Shown one piece after another: positions 1 to 6,763 of a stretch of DNA of 15,388 nt (position 1 is the first letter of the stretch; each line of letters begins with the position of its first letter). Source of the DNA: Kuafuiihalomonas phototrophica. GTDB lineage: Bacteria > Myxococcota > Kuafuiibacteriia > Kuafuiibacteriales > Kuafuiibacteriaceae. The position numbers and the translations under genes were made by a program. The DNA lies in assembly GCA_031800475.1 (NCBI GenBank), contig DAPKRQ010000048.1:1-15388 (forward strand). The letters run 5' to 3'. The notes under the pieces are model-generated. The model had not been told where the DNA came from, made no database searches, and worked only from the letters and a program-made list of their open reading frames with translations.

Positions 1-273
1 ACCCCGACCCTGCCTGCCGAGACGCTGCAAGAGGTGGTTCGAGCCATTTGGACCGCGTCCCGGGAGGACGGCCGCACCCACCTGCTGGTGGAGTTGAAGG
101 GTCAGGGTCTGGAGGGCGCCCAACTCGAGGTCCGAAAGGAAGCGGGCGCCATCCACTGCACCTTTCACGGGTGCTCCGCCCCCATGCGGCAAGCGATTCA
201 ATCGGCCAAAGGCCGCCTGAACGGCCAGCTGGCACAGCGCGGCCTCCGCCTCGGTCGGTTGCACTTCGGGTGA
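1..273 (+). CDS. sctP: C-terminal end of a FliK/SctP-type T3SS length-control protein (partial)
   Basis: The frame is open from the first base and ends with TGA at 271-273, so only the last 90 residues are visible and the start lies upstream. The visible part has the pattern of the FliK/SctP C-terminal substrate-switch domain: a 'LLVELKGQGLEGAQLEV' strand (the L-P-x-LG-x-V-x-V region of FliK), a short second strand, a helix containing 'MRQAIQSAKGRLNGQL', then 'GLRLGRLHF'. In the family this domain contacts the FlhB/SctU cytoplasmic domain and switches export from rod/needle or hook subunits to later substrates. The position directly before sctQ in a T3SS locus supports the call, because sctP commonly precedes sctQ. 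The similarity is at the level of pattern only, and the domain is poorly conserved in general, so confidence is moderate. Confidence 0.6.
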   Translation, partial: TPTLPAETLQEVVRAIWTASREDGRTHLLVELKGQGLEGAQLEVRKEAGAIHCTFHGCSAPMRQAIQSAKGRLNGQLAQRGLRLGRLHFG

Positions 274-300
274 ACCGGCGGCTTCCCCCCGTGTTGAACT

Positions 301-1863
301 TTGAGCCGGGCCTCGATACCACCGGTCCACTTGCGCGCCACGCCACCACCTCCGCCCCCGGCTTCGCAGTCGGCGGTGCAGGCCTACACCCGCCAGTCTC
401 GGACCTACGAGCCCGACGACCCGGAGCTGCGCGCCAAGTCGGTGCGGCGGTTCCGCCTGCGGGAGTTGGAACAGATCCCGGCCGAGCATCGGGAGTTGCA
501 CAATGCCCTCCTCAAGGTGCTGCCCGAAGCCCTGTTCGACCCGAGCTTCGTGGCCGAGGCCCGGGGCCTGGTCCTGAAGTACACCGAGGTCGAGACCGAC
601 GTGTGGCTTCACTCGCTCCGGGTGATGAACCGAAGCGCGCTCCGCAGCTTGATTCCGGGGAATACGTGCCTGGCGGTGATCGGCTTGGCGCCGATGCACG
701 AAAAGATCCTCATCGAGTTCGACCTGCGCTTCGTCTATCGGTGCATCGATCGCATGCTCGGCAGCCACGGCCTGACGGTGGACGTGCACCGGCCCCTGAC
801 CGAGCTGGAACAAGGGGTCTTCAGTTACCTGGGACTGAAGCTTTTGAAGGTGGTCCAAGGTCAGCTTCACGACCCGGAGCAAGTGGCCTTGCGCTTCGAG
901 GACCTGCGGCCCGACCTCAAATCCTGCGGCGACCTCCTGCGCCACGAGGACCACTGGTGGGTCGTCTCGATGAAGATGAACTTCGACCTGGACGTGAGCT
1001 ACCTGCGGTTTTTGGTCCCGGTAGGACTGGCCCGGCGGGTGCCCACGGCCCGGCCCCCGCCGGAGTCCACCTGGGCGGAACGCCAGCGGGAACGGATCCG
1101 GGGCCGCATGTCCCGCCTGACCGGCGTATTCGCCGAAGGTCGGGTGGAGGCGGGCCGGATCGAGCTGATGCCGCAGGACATGCAAGCCCTCGACCCGGGC
1201 GACATCATCCTGCCCGACGAGTGCCACGTTCGGCTCGAACGGGGCGAGGTGACCGGAGGTGCGTTCATGTACGTCGGAAGGGGACAGCGGGCCGTCCTGC
1301 ACGGAGCCGTCGGCGGCATCGGGGACGACCCGGCAGACCGTCGCCTCGTGTTCGAGGTGACCCACATCGAAGAGTTCCCGATGCCGGAACCGCACGACCC
1401 GGTGCAGGCCCACGGAGAGCCGAAACACCCGGAAGACGCCATGGCGGAGTATGAGATGAACCCGGAAGGGGACGAAGCGGGCCACGAAGGTCGGTCCCAG
1501 CGCGACGACCTGCTCGAAGAGGACTGGGGCTTCGACGACGAAAACTCCGAGGAGGACGACGGCTACGCCGAAGAGGGCTACGCCGAGGAAGAAGTCCCGG
1601 TCGACGACGCAGACAACCTGGTGGAGGCGGAGCCCCTTCTCGGCGACATCCCGGTGGCGGTCGTGATCGAGCTCGGCCGGGTCCAATTGAGCGCGGACGA
1701 GGTGATCCGACTGCGCCCCGGGCAGCTGCTCGAGTTGGGGCGGGCCCCGACGGATCCGGTGGACCTGGTGGTCAACGGCCGACTTCTGGCAAAAGGGGAA
1801 TTGGTGGAGATCGAGGGGGCTCTCGGCGTGAAGATTTTGAACTTGGTCAAGGAACCCGCATGA
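301..1863 (+). CDS. sctQ: SctQ, T3SS cytoplasmic (C-ring/sorting platform) protein with two SpoA domains
   Basis: This is a FliM/SctQ-like protein of about 520 residues. Residues ~75-260 resemble the FliM/SctQ middle region, with 'IDRMLGSHG' (149-157) and 'HRPLTELEQ' (163-171) matching the FliM 'llGG...R.lT.iE' pattern. Residues ~268-340 look like a first SpoA domain, ~380-445 form a very acidic linker with a 'GYAEEGYAEEE' repeat, and 446-520 are a clear C-terminal SpoA (FliN-like) domain. SctQ forms the cytoplasmic sorting platform that delivers chaperone-substrate complexes to the export gate. No FliM-type CheY-binding peptide is visible at the N-terminus, which argues against a motility switch. 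The start is uncertain: a stop at 295-297 bounds the ORF, TTG at 301 is the first possible codon and has no clear ribosome site, and TTG 331 or GTG 376 are alternatives. The stop overlaps the next start (ATGA). Confidence 0.85.
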   Translation: MSRASIPPVHLRATPPPPPPASQSAVQAYTRQSRTYEPDDPELRAKSVRRFRLRELEQIPAEHRELHNALLKVLPEALFDPSFVAEARGLVLKYTEVETDVWLHSLRVMNRSALRSLIPGNTCLAVIGLAPMHEKILIEFDLRFVYRCIDRMLGSHGLTVDVHRPLTELEQGVFSYLGLKLLKVVQGQLHDPEQVALRFEDLRPDLKSCGDLLRHEDHWWVVSMKMNFDLDVSYLRFLVPVGLARRVPTARPPPESTWAERQRERIRGRMSRLTGVFAEGRVEAGRIELMPQDMQALDPGDIILPDECHVRLERGEVTGGAFMYVGRGQRAVLHGAVGGIGDDPADRRLVFEVTHIEEFPMPEPHDPVQAHGEPKHPEDAMAEYEMNPEGDEAGHEGRSQRDDLLEEDWGFDDENSEEDDGYAEEGYAEEEVPVDDADNLVEAEPLLGDIPVAVVIELGRVQLSADEVIRLRPGQLLELGRAPTDPVDLVVNGRLLAKGELVEIEGALGVKILNLVKEPA

Positions 1864-2549
1864 AGGCGCACGCGCTCATGGGGTGGTGGTTGGCCGCAGC
1901 GGCGGTGGCGACGCCCGCCGCCGCCACCGCCGGCGACCCCGACCGAGCCCTGTCCCACCTGGCGAAGCCAGACGCCCAAAAAGAGCCTCCCGAGCCGACG
2001 CTCGAAGACGACCGCGCAGCGGACGCCCGAGCACGCCAGCCCGATGCCGCCGCCGAGACCGGGCCCAACGCCGAGACCGGGGCCAACGCCAGTCCCGGGA
2101 CCGCCGCCGAGCGCGATGGGCAAGCCGAACGGCTCGAACGCCGCTACGCCCAGGACGAGCAGAGTCAGGCCGAGCGGGAGCCCCTCGACTTTGGTCGGGC
2201 CGTCCTCCAGATGATCGTCGTCCTCGGCCTGATCTGCCTGCTGGCCTACATCTTCTTGGGAAAGCTCTTGCCCAAGATGATGCGGGTCGACGTGCCCGCC
2301 ACCGGCGGCCGGCGGGTGCTGCGGCTGGTGGACCGATTGGCCATCGACCCCAAACGATCGCTCATGGTGGTCAAGATCGGCGACGAGCACTTCTTCGTCG
2401 GCGCCACCGAACAACAGATCGGCCTCATCGCCCGGCTGGATCCGGAGCAGATCGAAGCGGCCCTGATCGATTCCGACCCAGGACCCGGCACGAACCCCAT
2501 GGAGCGCTTGGGCCGACTGTTCCGGCGGGGCCCAGAGGAGACGATCTGA
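1860..2549 (+). CDS. fliO: FliO-like T3SS export apparatus protein
   Basis: The 229-residue product has an N-terminal signal-like segment (residues 1-24, hydrophobic core 'WWLAAAAVATPAAA'), a low-complexity Ala/Asp/Glu-rich stretch predicted outside the membrane (~25-112), one membrane helix (~115-137, containing 'IVVLGLICLLAYIFL') and a cytoplasmic domain with the FliO pattern ('RVLRLVDRLAIDPKRSLMVV', then 'FFVGATEQQIGLIARL'). FliO helps assemble the FliP pentamer of the flagellar export gate. Its place directly before the FliP homologue is the flagellar order fliM-N-O-P-Q-R. Non-flagellar T3SS normally lack FliO, so its presence here is notable. The start ATG overlaps the sctQ stop (ATGA), and the stop overlaps the next ATG by one base, so translation is probably coupled. 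Alternative: an unrelated single-pass protein, but the C-terminal pattern and context make that unlikely. Confidence 0.8.
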   Translation: MKAHALMGWWLAAAAVATPAAATAGDPDRALSHLAKPDAQKEPPEPTLEDDRAADARARQPDAAAETGPNAETGANASPGTAAERDGQAERLERRYAQDEQSQAEREPLDFGRAVLQMIVVLGLICLLAYIFLGKLLPKMMRVDVPATGGRRVLRLVDRLAIDPKRSLMVVKIGDEHFFVGATEQQIGLIARLDPEQIEAALIDSDPGPGTNPMERLGRLFRRGPEETI

Positions 2550-3415
2550 TGGCGGCTTGGCTGCGCATGGGAGCGTTCGGGTCCGGCTGGCGCAGGCGCT
2601 CGCTGGTGCTCGCCTTCGCCGCTGCACTGGGCGGCGCCGCCCTATCGACCACCGTGGTCCCCGAACCCGAGGCTGCCGCCCAGACCGAGCGCGGTCGTCG
2701 CCGGGCGCTGGAACCCGAGGACCTGACCCTCAAGGGATCGATCGCAGCCCGGCCGCTGGTGCTCCTCGGCGCCCTGGGGCTTTTGACCCTCCTGCCCTTC
2801 GTGATCATCATGGTCACGAGCTTCGTGAAGATCTCGGTCGTCCTTTCGATCGTCCGGTCGGCCTTGGGCACCCAGCAAATCCCGCCGACTCAGGTGATCA
2901 CGGGCCTGTCGATCATCCTGACGGTCTACATCATGACCCCGGTGGGTCTCGAGATCTACCGGAACACCGAAGAACTCATGCAGAAGACCAGCCGGCCTTC
3001 GGAGACCCTGATCTCGTTCGAGACCGTCGACATGATCTTCAAGGCAATGGGTGAAGCGCGGGGCCCGATCAAGGCGTTTTTGCAAAAGAACAGCCACGCC
3101 AAAGACCAGGCCATGTTCTTCAGCATGGCGAAACGCCTGCGGCGGCCCGAGGACCGAAGCGGGGTGGCTCCCGAAGACTTTTTGGTCTTGGTGCCGTCCT
3201 TCGTGATTTCGGAACTGAAAGAAGCATTTCAGATCGGGTTCATCATATTCGTGCCGTTCTTGGTGATCGACATGGTCGTGTCCAACATTTTGATGGCCCT
3301 CGGCATGCAGATGCTTTCGCCAACCACGATCAGCCTTCCATTCAAGCTCTTGCTCTTCGTCATGATCGACGGATGGTATCTTCTCACGAAGGGTCTGATC
3401 ACGGGGTACTTGTAA
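2549..3415 (+). CDS. sctR: SctR (FliP family), core export gate subunit
   Basis: The 288-residue product carries the hallmark sequences of the FliP/SctR family: 'LPFVIIMVTSFVKISVV' followed by 'ALGTQQIPP', then 'PSFVISELKEAFQIGF', 'SNILMALGMQMLSPTTIS' and 'LPFKLLLFVMIDGW'. Five SctR subunits form the base of the export-gate channel in the inner membrane. The core wording (TSFVK, QQIPP, LSPTTISLPFKLLLF) is closer to non-flagellar SctR than to FliP as I recall them. The N-terminus is unusual: about 45 extra residues with basic 'GWRRR', a hydrophobic stretch and an Ala-rich end ('PEAAAQ') look like the cleavable signal peptide of FliP, which typical SctR (about 215-220 residues) lacks. ATG at 2549 overlaps the fliO stop by one base. 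The stop TAA overlaps the sctS start by one base. Confidence 0.95.
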   Translation: MAAWLRMGAFGSGWRRRSLVLAFAAALGGAALSTTVVPEPEAAAQTERGRRRALEPEDLTLKGSIAARPLVLLGALGLLTLLPFVIIMVTSFVKISVVLSIVRSALGTQQIPPTQVITGLSIILTVYIMTPVGLEIYRNTEELMQKTSRPSETLISFETVDMIFKAMGEARGPIKAFLQKNSHAKDQAMFFSMAKRLRRPEDRSGVAPEDFLVLVPSFVISELKEAFQIGFIIFVPFLVIDMVVSNILMALGMQMLSPTTISLPFKLLLFVMIDGWYLLTKGLITGYL

Positions 3416-3687
3416 TGGTTCGGGACTTCATCGCACAGATCTCCAACGAAGGGATCCTGATGGTCCTGGTCGTATCCGGTCCCCCGACCCTCCTGTCCCT
3501 TCTCGTCGGCCTGATGGTCGCTCTGTTTCAGGCGGTCACACAGGTACAGGAGCAGTCGCTCACCTTCATCCCCAAGGTGCTGGTCATCTTCGGAACCCTG
3601 GCCATTCTCGGCCCCTGGCTCGGAAGCTCGATGATCCAGTTTGGCCGGGTCTGCTTCGAAGGTTTCGCCAGCGTCGTGGGACACTGA
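3415..3687 (+). CDS. sctS: SctS (FliQ family), export gate subunit
   Basis: The 90-residue product has two membrane hairpin helices and the FliQ/SctS pattern 'SGPPTLLSLLVGLMVALFQA' followed by 'TQVQEQSLTFIPKV'. Four SctS subunits pack around the SctR/SctT core of the export gate. The length is right for the family (about 86-90). ATG at 3415 shares one base with the sctR stop (TAATG), which is preferred over the upstream in-frame ATG at 3373 because that one would overlap sctR by 43 bases and add residues unlike the family. Confidence 0.95.
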   Translation: MVRDFIAQISNEGILMVLVVSGPPTLLSLLVGLMVALFQAVTQVQEQSLTFIPKVLVIFGTLAILGPWLGSSMIQFGRVCFEGFASVVGH

Positions 3688-3709
3688 GCCGCATCGCGGG
3701 AGCCACCCA

Positions 3710-4528
3710 GTGCCGTCCGGATTGTACCAGATCGTCGGCTGGGGAGAGTTTCTCAACGCGATCCTGTTGCCGGCGGGTCTGATCTTGGTCCGGGTGCTCC
3801 CGATCATTTTCATCACGCCATTTCTCGGTGGAAAGCTGGTGCCTCCCGAAACCCGAATCGGGCTGTCCATCGGCATGACGATGCTCGTGTTCCCCTTCGC
3901 GACGTCGACCATGGTGACGGAGCTGAATCTGACGGGCCCGGTGTTCATCGTATTGCTGTTCAAAGAGATGTTCATCGGGTTCGTCATCGGATTCATCGCC
4001 ACCGAGCTCTTTTACGCCATGGAGATCGGCGGGCGCGCCCTCGACGTCATGCGCGGATCGAACCAAGCCGAAGTCCAAGTGCCAGAACTTCAGCTTCGAG
4101 CCTCTCCGGTGGGTCAATTCGCCTTTCAGCTGCTGCTGGTGATCTTCTGCACCATGAACGGACACGTGTACTTCATCGAAAGCGTCATCGAGAGCTTTCG
4201 AATGGTGCCGGTCGACCAGTTCCCCGAATTCACCCGCGGATTCGACGAATTCGTGGACCAGATCCTCCGCTACAGTGCAGGGCTGTTCGCCATCGCTTTC
4301 GCGTTGGTGTTTCCCGGTCTGTTCGCGTCGTTCTTGGTCGACATCGTGTTCGGCATGTTCAACCGGATCGCGCCCCAGCTGAACGCCTACTTCATGGCCT
4401 TGGGCGTCAAGGCGAGCGCAGGTCTCGTCATGCTCTTCTTCTCCCTCACCCTGATGATGGACCAGATGGAAGTCCTCCTGCAGGACTCGCTGGTCTTCGT
4501 GCGAAAGCTCGTGGGCGCTCTCGGCTGA
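3710..4528 (+). CDS. sctT: SctT (FliR family), export gate subunit
   Basis: This multi-pass membrane protein of 272 residues matches FliR/SctT: an N-terminal 'ILVRVLPIIFITPFLGGKLV' segment followed by 'PPETRIGLSIGMTMLVFP', 'LLFKEMFIGFVIGFIA' with the following 'MEIGGRALDVMRG', and a long hydrophobic C-terminal half with 'FALVFPGLFASFLVDIVFG' and 'NRIAPQLNAYFMALGVK'. SctT caps the SctR5-SctS4 assembly and completes the inner-membrane pore. GTG at 3710 is chosen as start because it has GGGAG seven bases upstream and gives the usual family N-terminus. An upstream TTG at 3641 is in frame but would overlap sctS and lacks support. It follows sctS by 22 bases in the R-S-T-U order shared by flagellar and injectisome clusters. 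Confidence 0.93.
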   Translation: MPSGLYQIVGWGEFLNAILLPAGLILVRVLPIIFITPFLGGKLVPPETRIGLSIGMTMLVFPFATSTMVTELNLTGPVFIVLLFKEMFIGFVIGFIATELFYAMEIGGRALDVMRGSNQAEVQVPELQLRASPVGQFAFQLLLVIFCTMNGHVYFIESVIESFRMVPVDQFPEFTRGFDEFVDQILRYSAGLFAIAFALVFPGLFASFLVDIVFGMFNRIAPQLNAYFMALGVKASAGLVMLFFSLTLMMDQMEVLLQDSLVFVRKLVGALG

Positions 4529-4559
4529 GCCGAGCCCCATTCGAACGAAAGGCTTCGGG

Positions 4560-5741
4560 GTGAGCTCGGAAACCGGAGAAAAGACCGAAGAAGCGACCCC
4601 AGAGAAGCTCCGAAAGGCCAAGGAGGAGGGTCAGGTTCCCAAGAGCCAGGACTTCGTGGGGGCGCTGGGTTTCGCCATCGGCTTTCTGACCCTGGTGGGC
4701 GTCATCGGCTACGTGGCGACGACCCTCCAGGAGTTCGCCCGCACCGCGATCGACGCGGCCTTTCGCCGTCCCGACGCAGCCACGATCACAAAGCTCCTAG
4801 AGGAGGCCATCCCGACGATCTTGAAAGTCACGCTCCCGGTTGGCGTTGCAGTGTTCGTGATGGGAATCTTTTCGAACGTCCTCCAAACAGGTTTCTTCTT
4901 CGCTTTCAAGGTACTGATCCCAAAGCTCGACAAAATCAATCCCGTCAATGGACTGAAGGGCCTGTTCAAGATCAAGAAGTTCGTCGAGCTCATCAAGAAT
5001 ATCATCAAGATGGCCGCAGCCGCGTGGCTGGCGTGGAGCGTAATGGCCGCAGCCCTCTACGACATGGTGCTGCTGGTCCGAATGCCGCTTCATTCGGCGG
5101 TGGACTACGGCGCCGGCCTGGTGGCGGAGTATCTTCTCAAAACCACCGCACTCTTCGTCGTGATCGGCGCCCTCGATCTCATCTGGTCTCGCAAGGTATT
5201 TTCAAAAGAGCAGATGATGTCGAAGTACGACGTCAAACAAGAGCACAAGCAGATGGAGGGCGACCCCCAAATGAAGGGCCAGCGCAAGCAGCTGGCGCAG
5301 GAGCTTCTGTTTGGCGGGGGGTCCGAAAACGTGAAGAATGCGGACGCAGTCGTGGTGAACCCGGCCCACATCGCCGTCGCGATCAAATACGACCAAGACG
5401 AGGACCAGGCCCCGAAGGTGGTGGCCAAAGGCATGCGGATCCATGCCGAGAAGATCAAAGAGCTCGCAAAACAGTACGGCGTGCCGATCTTGCGCAACGT
5501 CCCCTTGGCCCAGGCCCTGAACAAACTCGACGTCGGAGAAGAGATTCCGGAGGATCTGTACGAAGCGGTGGCGGAGGTCCTGTCCTTCGTCTACAAGATC
5601 CGGGAGGAGCAGGAAGCGCGGGAGAAGAAGCAGCGGAGCGGTCGGCCCCGCCCGAACGAGGTGCCGGCATCGCCACCGACCGAAGGCCCGCCGCCGCCCG
5701 GACCGGGGCGCCGGGGCGGCCTCCTCAAACGGGGCGAATGA
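4560..5741 (+). CDS. sctU: SctU (FlhB family), substrate-specificity switch of the export gate
   Basis: The 393-residue product begins with the FlhB/SctU signature 'EKTEEATPEKLRKAKEEGQV', has four predicted membrane helices (roughly 33-55, 85-110, 145-168, 185-208) and a cytoplasmic domain with 'YDVKQEHKQMEGDP' and the autocleavage region. SctU controls the change from early to late substrates by cleaving itself between Asn and Pro of NPTH. Here the motif reads NPAH (N267-P268-A269-H270, codons from 5358), which keeps the Asn-Pro bond but replaces Thr. After the conserved domain comes a Pro/Arg/Gly-rich tail (~357-393). The start is GTG at 4560, with AAAGG about nine bases upstream, 31 bases after sctT. 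Confidence 0.95.
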   Translation: MSSETGEKTEEATPEKLRKAKEEGQVPKSQDFVGALGFAIGFLTLVGVIGYVATTLQEFARTAIDAAFRRPDAATITKLLEEAIPTILKVTLPVGVAVFVMGIFSNVLQTGFFFAFKVLIPKLDKINPVNGLKGLFKIKKFVELIKNIIKMAAAAWLAWSVMAAALYDMVLLVRMPLHSAVDYGAGLVAEYLLKTTALFVVIGALDLIWSRKVFSKEQMMSKYDVKQEHKQMEGDPQMKGQRKQLAQELLFGGGSENVKNADAVVVNPAHIAVAIKYDQDEDQAPKVVAKGMRIHAEKIKELAKQYGVPILRNVPLAQALNKLDVGEEIPEDLYEAVAEVLSFVYKIREEQEAREKKQRSGRPRPNEVPASPPTEGPPPPGPGRRGGLLKRGE

Positions 5742-5776
5742 GTCCGCGGGCATGAGCGCGCGCGAAAGGGAGCGAG

Positions 5777-6235
5777 ATGGCACGGATCAACGGAAACTGG
5801 CCATGGCCCGCCGACGTCGGCCTGCGGGGGACCTTTCCGGAAGAGGTCCAGGAGCGGCGCCGCCTCGAAAGGAATCCCGACGCAGCCCCGGTGCCCGAGC
5901 TGGCGCCGGAACAGCTGCTCCGCCCCCGCCGAAGCTCGGACAACCTGCGGCTGGGGGAGCCGGCCGACACCGAGCCCGAAAGTGCCGAGAGCCTCACCCA
6001 CCCGCTCTTTCACGTGACCCTTCGCCGGCTCCTCCTGCGCCGGCGGAGCGAGGGTTGGCGGGCCTTCGGCCGGGCCGTCGAGGAGGCGCCGCTCGAAGAG
6101 GGCATTCCGGATCACCGCCGGGACCAGATGCGCACCATGCTGCGTCGGGAGCAGGCCATGCTCGAGCTCCTCGAGCGCTATAACGGGCTCGCCGAGGCGG
6201 TGTACTCGCGGCTGCTCGCCGAATCCAAGGGGTGA
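5777..6235 (+). CDS. Unrecognised protein of the T3SS cluster
   Basis: I do not recognise this 152-residue protein. It is hydrophilic, has no signal peptide, membrane helix or cysteine, starts with 'MARINGNWPWP', has a Pro/Arg/Glu-rich middle (~20-70) and a helical second half ending in 'QAMLELLERYNGLAEAVYSR'. That ending loosely resembles the last residues of the Met-rich protein downstream ('LRQIIDKYNQTAKGIIDSI'), a type of C-terminal helix also common in T3SS-exported helical subunits. ATG at 5777 has AGGGAG close upstream, and the gene lies 35 bases after sctU and 12 bases before a chaperone gene, so it belongs to the same transcription unit. It could be a small exported subunit, a chaperone partner or a sorting-platform accessory, but the sequence alone does not decide. 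Confidence 0.75.
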   Translation: MARINGNWPWPADVGLRGTFPEEVQERRRLERNPDAAPVPELAPEQLLRPRRSSDNLRLGEPADTEPESAESLTHPLFHVTLRRLLLRRRSEGWRAFGRAVEEAPLEEGIPDHRRDQMRTMLRREQAMLELLERYNGLAEAVYSRLLAESKG

Positions 6236-6247
6236 GGGAGCTCTGCC

Positions 6248-6763
6248 GTGAGCGACTCGCCCCTGATGAAATTGTCCCGGGACCTGGTAGCCCGGGACCC
6301 GGCGGAGCTGGTGGCCGACTCGCCCCAGACCGCCGTCTCCCGGTGGGCCCGGGGGGAACAGACCCTGCAAGAGCTGAAGGGCTACTCGGCCGAGGAGGTC
6401 TATGCCATCTCCCAGCAGGGCTACAGCCTCTTTTTGAACGGCAAGGTCCGGGACGCCCAAGTGGTGTTTGAGGGTCTGGTCGCCCTGGATCCCCGGAACG
6501 ACTACCACTACCGGGCCCTGGGCGTGATCTATCACCGGCTCGGGGATGTGGAGCGGGCCCTCCGGCAGTTCACCCATGCCATCACCGTGGCGCCGCGCAA
6601 CCCGGCCGGCTACGTGAACCGGGCCGAGGTGCACATCGCCCGGCGGGACATGGGGCGGGCTTTGGCCGACTTGGAAAAGGCCGTCCGGGCAGCGCCGTCG
6701 GGGGACGACCCGGTGGCCCGCAAAGCCCACGCCCTTCGGCGTTTGCTGAACGGGGTGGTCTGA
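6248..6763 (+). CDS. SycD/LcrH-like TPR chaperone of the T3SS (copy 1)
   Basis: The 171-residue product is made of three TPR repeats (~49-82, 83-116, 117-150) after a ~45-residue lead. The first repeat ('EEVYAISQQGYSLFLNGK' then 'DAQVVFEGLVALDP') has the form of class II T3SS chaperones such as SycD, LcrH and CesD, which bind pore-forming translocators in the cytoplasm until export. Length is normal for that family (about 160-170). It is clearly related to the protein at 8199-8921: both share the tract E-L/E-G-x-x-x-E-x-x-Y-A-I and the patterns 'FEGLV', 'LGxIYxR' and 'FVNR/YVNRxE'. The start is GTG at 6248 with GGGAG seven bases upstream. It ends just before a structured spacer and the Met-rich gene, its most likely client. 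A generic TPR protein is possible, but the context favours a chaperone. Confidence 0.82.
   Translation: MSDSPLMKLSRDLVARDPAELVADSPQTAVSRWARGEQTLQELKGYSAEEVYAISQQGYSLFLNGKVRDAQVVFEGLVALDPRNDYHYRALGVIYHRLGDVERALRQFTHAITVAPRNPAGYVNRAEVHIARRDMGRALADLEKAVRAAPSGDDPVARKAHALRRLLNGVV

Noticed and set aside
48..1454. A 468-codon plus-strand frame overlapping sctQ.
   Set aside because: Its translation is Arg/Pro/Gly-rich low-complexity sequence typical of an out-of-frame reading of a GC-rich gene, while sctQ in the other frame has recognisable domains.
3641..3709. Earlier TTG start for sctT.
   Set aside because: It overlaps sctS by 47 bases and adds residues unlike the family. GTG 3710 has a GGGAG ribosome site at good spacing.
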